Of a stretch of 44,992 nt of DNA, positions 41,494 through 44,992 are shown in pieces. The position numbers were made by a program, and so were the translations under genes. This stretch comes from an uncultured Lachnospiraceae bacterium. GTDB taxonomy: Bacteria; Bacillota; Clostridia; Lachnospirales; Lachnospiraceae. Within the stretch, counting starts at the first letter, position 1; every line of letters starts with the position of its first letter. The stretch is from positions 1-44,992 of the forward strand of contig CAMWJF010000033.1 of NCBI GenBank assembly GCA_947174505.1. The letters are read 5' to 3'. Under the pieces are notes generated by a model. That model was given only the letters and a program-made list of their open reading frames with translations, was not told the origin of the DNA and did no database searches.

Positions 41494-42672
41494 ATGAACG
41501 AATTGGAATTAAAATATGGCTGTAACCCGAATCAGAAACCGTCCCGCATTTTTATGGCGGACGGAAGCGAACTGCCGATTCAGGTGTTGAACGGCAGACC
41601 GGGATATATCAATTTTTTGGATGCTTTTAACGGCTGGCAGCTTGTGAGCGAGTTAAAGAAAGCCACAGGCCTTCCGGCGGCGACTTCATTTAAGCATGTA
41701 TCTCCTGCCGGGGCGGCAGTGGGTCTCCCCTTAGAGGAGACTTTGGCAAAGATTTATTGGGTGGACGATCTGGGTGAGCTTTCTCCGCTGGCCTGCGCTT
41801 ATGCCAGGGCAAGGGGCGCGGACAGAATGAGCTCTTTCGGGGATTTTATCGCGCTCTCCGATGTGTGCGACGTGGACACGGCCAGACTGATTAAGAGAGA
41901 GGTTTCGGACGGCGTGATCGCGCCGGGGTATGAGCCGGAGGCGCTGGAGATTCTGAAGGCGAAGAAGAAAGGCGCATACAATGTGATTCAGATTGACGGG
42001 GCTTATGTGCCTGCGCCGACTGAGGTGAAGCAGGTGTACGGCATCAGCTTTGAGCAGGGCAGAAACGAGCTGGAAATCGACGACGCTTTCTTTGACAATA
42101 TTGTAACGAAGTCCAAAGAGCTGCCGAAGCAGGCGAAGATCGATCTGGCGATTGCCATGATTACCTTGAAATATACGCAGTCCAATTCCGTGTGCTATGT
42201 GAAGGACGGGCAGGTCATCGGTATCGGCGCGGGGCAGCAGTCCAGAATCCACTGCACGAGGCTGGCGGGCACGAAGGCGGACAACTGGTTCCTGCGGCAG
42301 TCTCCTCAGGTGCTCGGTTTACAGTTTGTGGACGGCATTGGCCGGGCGGACAGGGACAATTCCATCGACCTCTATATCGGGGAGGATTACATGGATGTGC
42401 TGGCGGACGGCGCATGGCAGAAGATATTTAAGGTGAAGCCGGAGGTGTTTACGGCGGAAAAGAAGCGTGCGTGGCTGGATCAGATGAACGGTGTGGCGCT
42501 GGGATCGGATGCGTTCTTCCCCTTTGGGGATAATATTGAGCGCGCCCACAGAAGCGGTGTGCAGTATGTGGCGCAGCCCGGCGGATCGGTGCGGGACGAC
42601 AATGTGATTGCGGCATGCGATAAGTACGGCATGACTATGTGCTTTACGGGGATCCGGCTGTTTCATCACTAG
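41494..42672 (+). CDS. purH: AICAR formyltransferase, stand-alone (PurH C-terminal domain type)
   Basis: The 392-residue protein has the AICAR transformylase features: [15 protein letters not shown] at the N-terminus, [32 protein letters not shown] (Lys-His pair near residue 66) and [48 protein letters not shown] and QPGGSVRDD are near the end. The IMP cyclohydrolase domain that normally precedes this in PurH is absent, and a PurO-like enzyme is encoded just upstream. It formylates AICAR using N10-formyl-tetrahydrofolate. The symbol is by homology to one domain only. Confidence 0.93.
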   Translation: MNELELKYGCNPNQKPSRIFMADGSELPIQVLNGRPGYINFLDAFNGWQLVSELKKATGLPAATSFKHVSPAGAAVGLPLEETLAKIYWVDDLGELSPLACAYARARGADRMSSFGDFIALSDVCDVDTARLIKREVSDGVIAPGYEPEALEILKAKKKGAYNVIQIDGAYVPAPTEVKQVYGISFEQGRNELEIDDAFFDNIVTKSKELPKQAKIDLAIAMITLKYTQSNSVCYVKDGQVIGIGAGQQSRIHCTRLAGTKADNWFLRQSPQVLGLQFVDGIGRADRDNSIDLYIGEDYMDVLADGAWQKIFKVKPEVFTAEKKRAWLDQMNGVALGSDAFFPFGDNIERAHRSGVQYVAQPGGSVRDDNVIAACDKYGMTMCFTGIRLFHH

Positions 42673-42681
42673 GGCAGATAA

Positions 42682-42710
42682 TTGCAATTTCCGGCTATTA
42701 GTGGTATGAT
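42682..42710 (+). promoter_or_regulatory. Extended -10 promoter for ptb-buk
   Basis: TTGCAA (42682-42687) and TATGAT (42705-42710) are separated by 17 bases, with TG one base before the -10. The start site would be near 42717, about 52 bases before the ptb ATG. GGAGTGG precedes that ATG. Confidence 0.65.
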
Positions 42711-42768
42711 GAAGTCGCTGAAATAAATGCAGAAAAGATAATAAAAACAAAGGAGTGGAAAAGGGACA

Positions 42769-43689
42769 ATGAGTAAGAGCTTTGAGGATTTGTTATCGAA
42801 GGTATCCGAGTGTGAGATGAAGAAGGTTGCGGTGGCAGTGGCGCAGGACAGCGCAGTGCTGGAAGCGGTTGCGGCGGCTAAGGAGCGTGGGATTGCCGAG
42901 GCGATCCTTGTGGGCGACGCGGATAAGATCAAAGAGGTGGCGGAGGCCGACAAGGTGGATATCAGCGGGTTCGAAATCATTGACGTGAAGGAGGACTATG
43001 AGGCGGCTCTGAAGGCGGTCAGTCTGGTGCACGAGGGCAGGGCTGATATGTACATGAAGGGTCTGATTGATACGAAGTCCTTTTTAAAGAGCGTGCTGGA
43101 CAAAGAGGTTGGCTTAAGAACAGGCAAGGCGCTTTCCCATGTTTGTGTGTTTGAGGTGGAAGGGGTTGACCATCTCCTGTTCCTGACGGACGTTGCGTTT
43201 ATGACATATCCCACGCTGGAGGATAAGGTACATATCATTGAGAACACGGTGGATGTGTGCCATGCCTGCGGGATTCCGAACCCGAAGGTGGCGCCCCTTG
43301 CGGCAGTCGAGGTAGTAAATCCCAAGATGCCTGTCACGGTGGAGGCTGAGGAGCTGACAAAGATGTGTGAGGAAGGAAAGATTACAGGATGTGTCGTGGA
43401 CGGCCCTCTCTCCCTGGATCTGGCCATTGACCCTGAGGCGGCGAAGCATAAGGGAGCGGAAGGCAGAAAGATCGTGGGCGATGCGGATGTACTGCTGTTC
43501 CCCGATATCCATGCGGGCAATCTGGTTTACAAGTGTCTGGTACATACGGCGAAGGTTAAGAACGGCAACATTCTGACGGGCACGAAGGCTCCGGTTATTC
43601 TGACTTCCCGTTCCGATGATTTTGAGACGAAGGTAAATTCCCTCGCGCTGGGTGCGGTTATGGCCGGTGCGATGGCAAAGATGAACTGA
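42769..43689 (+). CDS. ptb: Phosphate butyryltransferase
   Basis: The 306-residue protein belongs to the phosphate acetyl/butaryl transferase family. It shows VAVAVAQDSAVLEAVAAAKERGIAEAILVGD at the start, MKGLIDTKSFLKSVLD near residue 98, SHVCVFEV, FLTDVAFMTYPTLEDK and a late VDGPLSLDLAIDPEAA near 211. LFPDIHAGNLVYK lies near 244. It converts butyryl-CoA and phosphate to butyryl phosphate and CoA. The neighbouring butyrate kinase makes the Ptb assignment much more likely than phosphate acetyltransferase. It acts in the cytoplasm at the end of butyrate fermentation. Confidence 0.93.
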   Translation: MSKSFEDLLSKVSECEMKKVAVAVAQDSAVLEAVAAAKERGIAEAILVGDADKIKEVAEADKVDISGFEIIDVKEDYEAALKAVSLVHEGRADMYMKGLIDTKSFLKSVLDKEVGLRTGKALSHVCVFEVEGVDHLLFLTDVAFMTYPTLEDKVHIIENTVDVCHACGIPNPKVAPLAAVEVVNPKMPVTVEAEELTKMCEEGKITGCVVDGPLSLDLAIDPEAAKHKGAEGRKIVGDADVLLFPDIHAGNLVYKCLVHTAKVKNGNILTGTKAPVILTSRSDDFETKVNSLALGAVMAGAMAKMN

Positions 43690-43713
43690 TCGGGCAAGCT
43701 CGATCGCGAGGAC

Positions 43714-43753
43714 TGCTTTGCAGCCCCGGCAGATGGACGTGGGCTGCAAAGCA
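43714..43753 (+). repeat. 13-bp hairpin between ptb and buk
   Basis: TGCTTTGCAGCCC (43714-43726) and GGGCTGCAAAGCA (43741-43753) are perfect complements with a 14-base loop. No T run follows, so it is unlikely to be a simple terminator. It may set the relative amounts of the two enzymes through RNA processing or stability. Confidence 0.7.
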
Positions 43754-43794
43754 CGAGAAGAATTATTTTGATATATTATGGAGGACAAAGCAAA

Positions 43795-44862
43795 ATGGCA
43801 GTGAAAAGTTTAATTATCAATCCCGGTTCTACATCTACAAAGATCGGTGTGTTTGAGGATGAAACTCTCCTGTTTGAGGAGACTTTGCGGCACTCCACGG
43901 AGGAGATTGCGCAGTATGAAAAAATCGTGGATCAGAAGGATTTCCGCAGAAAGATCATTGAGGATCTGCTGAAAGAGAAGGATTTTGACATCAAGTCCTT
44001 AAATATGGTAGTGGGCCGCGGCGGTATGTTAAAGCCGATTCCGGGCGGCACCTATGCGGTGACTGACGATCTGCTGGAGGATTTGAAGATCGGTCTGCAG
44101 GGGCCTCATGCTTCCAATCTTGGCGGCATTCTGGCGAGAGAGATCGGCGATTCCATCGGTGTTCCCTCCTATATTGTGGATCCTGTGGTGGTTGACGAGC
44201 TGGAGCCTGTGTCCAGATATTCCGGCGTGCCGGAGCTGCCAAGAACCAGTGTGTTTCACGCGCTGAATCAGAAGGCGGTGGCGAAGCGCTACGCGAAGGA
44301 GCAGGGCAAGACTTATGATTCCCTGAATCTGGTTGTGGTACATATGGGCGGCGGCGTGTCCGTGGGCGCGCATAAGAAGGGCAGTGTGGTGGATGTGTTT
44401 AACGCCCTTGACGGCGACGGCGCATTCTCTCCCGAGAGAGCGGGCGCGGTGCCCAGCGGCGCACTCATAAAAATGTGCTTTTCCGGGAAATATACGGAGA
44501 AAGAGGTCTACAAGAAATTTGTGGGCGGCGGCGGTTTCAATGCGTACTGCGGCACCAACGACATGCGCGATGTAGAGAAGATGGTACAGGGCGGCGATAA
44601 GAAGGCGGAAGAAGTCAGAGAGGCGTTTATCACGCAGGTGGCGAAGGATATCGGCGCTATGGCATGTGTATTGCAGGGCAAGGTGGATCAGATTATTGTG
44701 ACCGGCGGTATCGCGTACGATCAGGCGGTGGTTGCCGGCCTTAAGGAAAAGGCGGAGTGGATTGCACCTATGACCGTATATCCCGGCGAGGACGAGCTGA
44801 TGGCCCTGGTACAGGGCGGCCTGCGTATCCTGCGCGGTGAGGAAGAGCTGAAAGTGTATTGA
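43795..44862 (+). CDS. buk: Butyrate kinase
   Basis: From the ATG at 43795 (TGGAGG about ten bases upstream) the protein has 355 residues. It starts [20 protein letters not shown], the acetokinase-family phosphate loop. [14 protein letters not shown] lies near residue 80, [18 protein letters not shown] near 149, [16 protein letters not shown] near 181, and [12 protein letters not shown] near 211. [10 protein letters not shown] lies near the end. These match butyrate kinases better than acetate kinases, and the gene follows ptb. It converts butyryl phosphate and ADP to butyrate and ATP. The pair implies that this organism can finish butyrate formation by the kinase route instead of, or besides, a CoA-transferase. 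Confidence 0.95.
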   Translation: MAVKSLIINPGSTSTKIGVFEDETLLFEETLRHSTEEIAQYEKIVDQKDFRRKIIEDLLKEKDFDIKSLNMVVGRGGMLKPIPGGTYAVTDDLLEDLKIGLQGPHASNLGGILAREIGDSIGVPSYIVDPVVVDELEPVSRYSGVPELPRTSVFHALNQKAVAKRYAKEQGKTYDSLNLVVVHMGGGVSVGAHKKGSVVDVFNALDGDGAFSPERAGAVPSGALIKMCFSGKYTEKEVYKKFVGGGGFNAYCGTNDMRDVEKMVQGGDKKAEEVREAFITQVAKDIGAMACVLQGKVDQIIVTGGIAYDQAVVAGLKEKAEWIAPMTVYPGEDELMALVQGGLRILRGEEELKVY

Positions 44863-44890
44863 GGAATCCATTCTCATGGAATATAAGGCG

Positions 44891-44926
44891 GCGGAGGGGC
44901 CAGGAGGCAGGCTCCTCCGCTTTTGT
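44891..44926 (+). terminator. Rho-independent terminator after buk
   Basis: GCGGAGG (44891-44897) pairs with CCTCCGC (44914-44920) and is followed by TTTTGTT. It lies 28 bases after the buk stop codon. The remaining bases to 44992 hold nothing recognisable. Confidence 0.8.
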
Positions 44927-44992
44927 TACGACAGAAGGCAGCGTTGAGGAATAAAAATTTTTCGCAATAAAATAGCCAGATTTCATGCAGAA

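Noticed and set aside
43114..44877. Minus-strand open frames of 224 and 282 codons opposite ptb and buk
   Set aside because: Both overlap well-recognised enzymes completely and their translations are His/Arg/Leu-rich with no motif.

Overview
The window reads as a chromosomal stretch of a motile, butyrate-forming member of the Lachnospiraceae (Clostridia). The basis is an adjacent phosphate butyryltransferase and butyrate kinase pair, a split purine end-step (separate IMP cyclohydrolase and AICAR formyltransferase), a small two-helix membrane protein of a type I associate with this family, a flagellin, and surface-glycan enzymes of a clostridial flavour. This placement is inference from gene content. 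All convincing genes lie on the + strand. No rRNA, tRNA, CRISPR array, transposase or integrase was seen.

Layout. (1) Bases 1-188 hold the last codons of an AAA-ATPase/PD-(D/E)XK nuclease-type protein. (2) Bases 282-28944 are a dense island of sugar-modifying genes. It opens with the front half of a CDP-glycerol glycerophosphotransferase-like protein (282-1277), whose back half plus beta-propeller lies 6.3 kb downstream (7579-9177). Between the halves sit a glycosyltransferase, a WbpB/WbpE/WbpD set for a 2,3-diamino-uronic acid, an SDR sugar enzyme and a second Gfo/Idh/MocA oxidoreductase. The island continues with two NodB/WbmS-like deacetylases, a sugar N-formyltransferase, two asparagine-synthetase-like amidotransferases (one without the glutaminase cysteine), a radical SAM protein, a DegT aminotransferase, two methyltransferases, an LpxD-like acyltransferase and several glycosyltransferases. 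(3) Bases 29045-36844 hold a ribulose-phosphate 3-epimerase-like gene, a giant 1,713-residue flagellin, an IspD/TarI-type cytidylyltransferase and a GatD/TarJ-like dehydrogenase. (4) Bases 36886-44862 are housekeeping: dGTPase, a small membrane protein, guaB, IMP cyclohydrolase, AICAR formyltransferase, ptb and buk, ending in a terminator.

How it may work together. The roughly 28.7 kb island has no polytopic membrane protein, no flippase, no polymerase and no priming glycosyltransferase, and it runs directly into the giant flagellin. I therefore infer a cytoplasmic pathway that builds an elaborate amidated, N-acylated or N-formylated, methylated glycan, most plausibly on the flagellin. The flagellin keeps ordinary flagellin ends but carries about ten divergent copies of a flagellin-IN-like module and a Ser/Thr-rich linker between them.

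The most novel-looking signals are the giant modular flagellin; a small Rossmann-like domain (G-x-G strand, then D-N/G-x(3-4)-W) that recurs in six island proteins, either alone or fused to different enzymes; the glycerophosphotransferase-like gene split around a sugar-biosynthesis block; and a possible CDP-alditol route (epimerase, dehydrogenase, cytidylyltransferase) flanking the flagellin.
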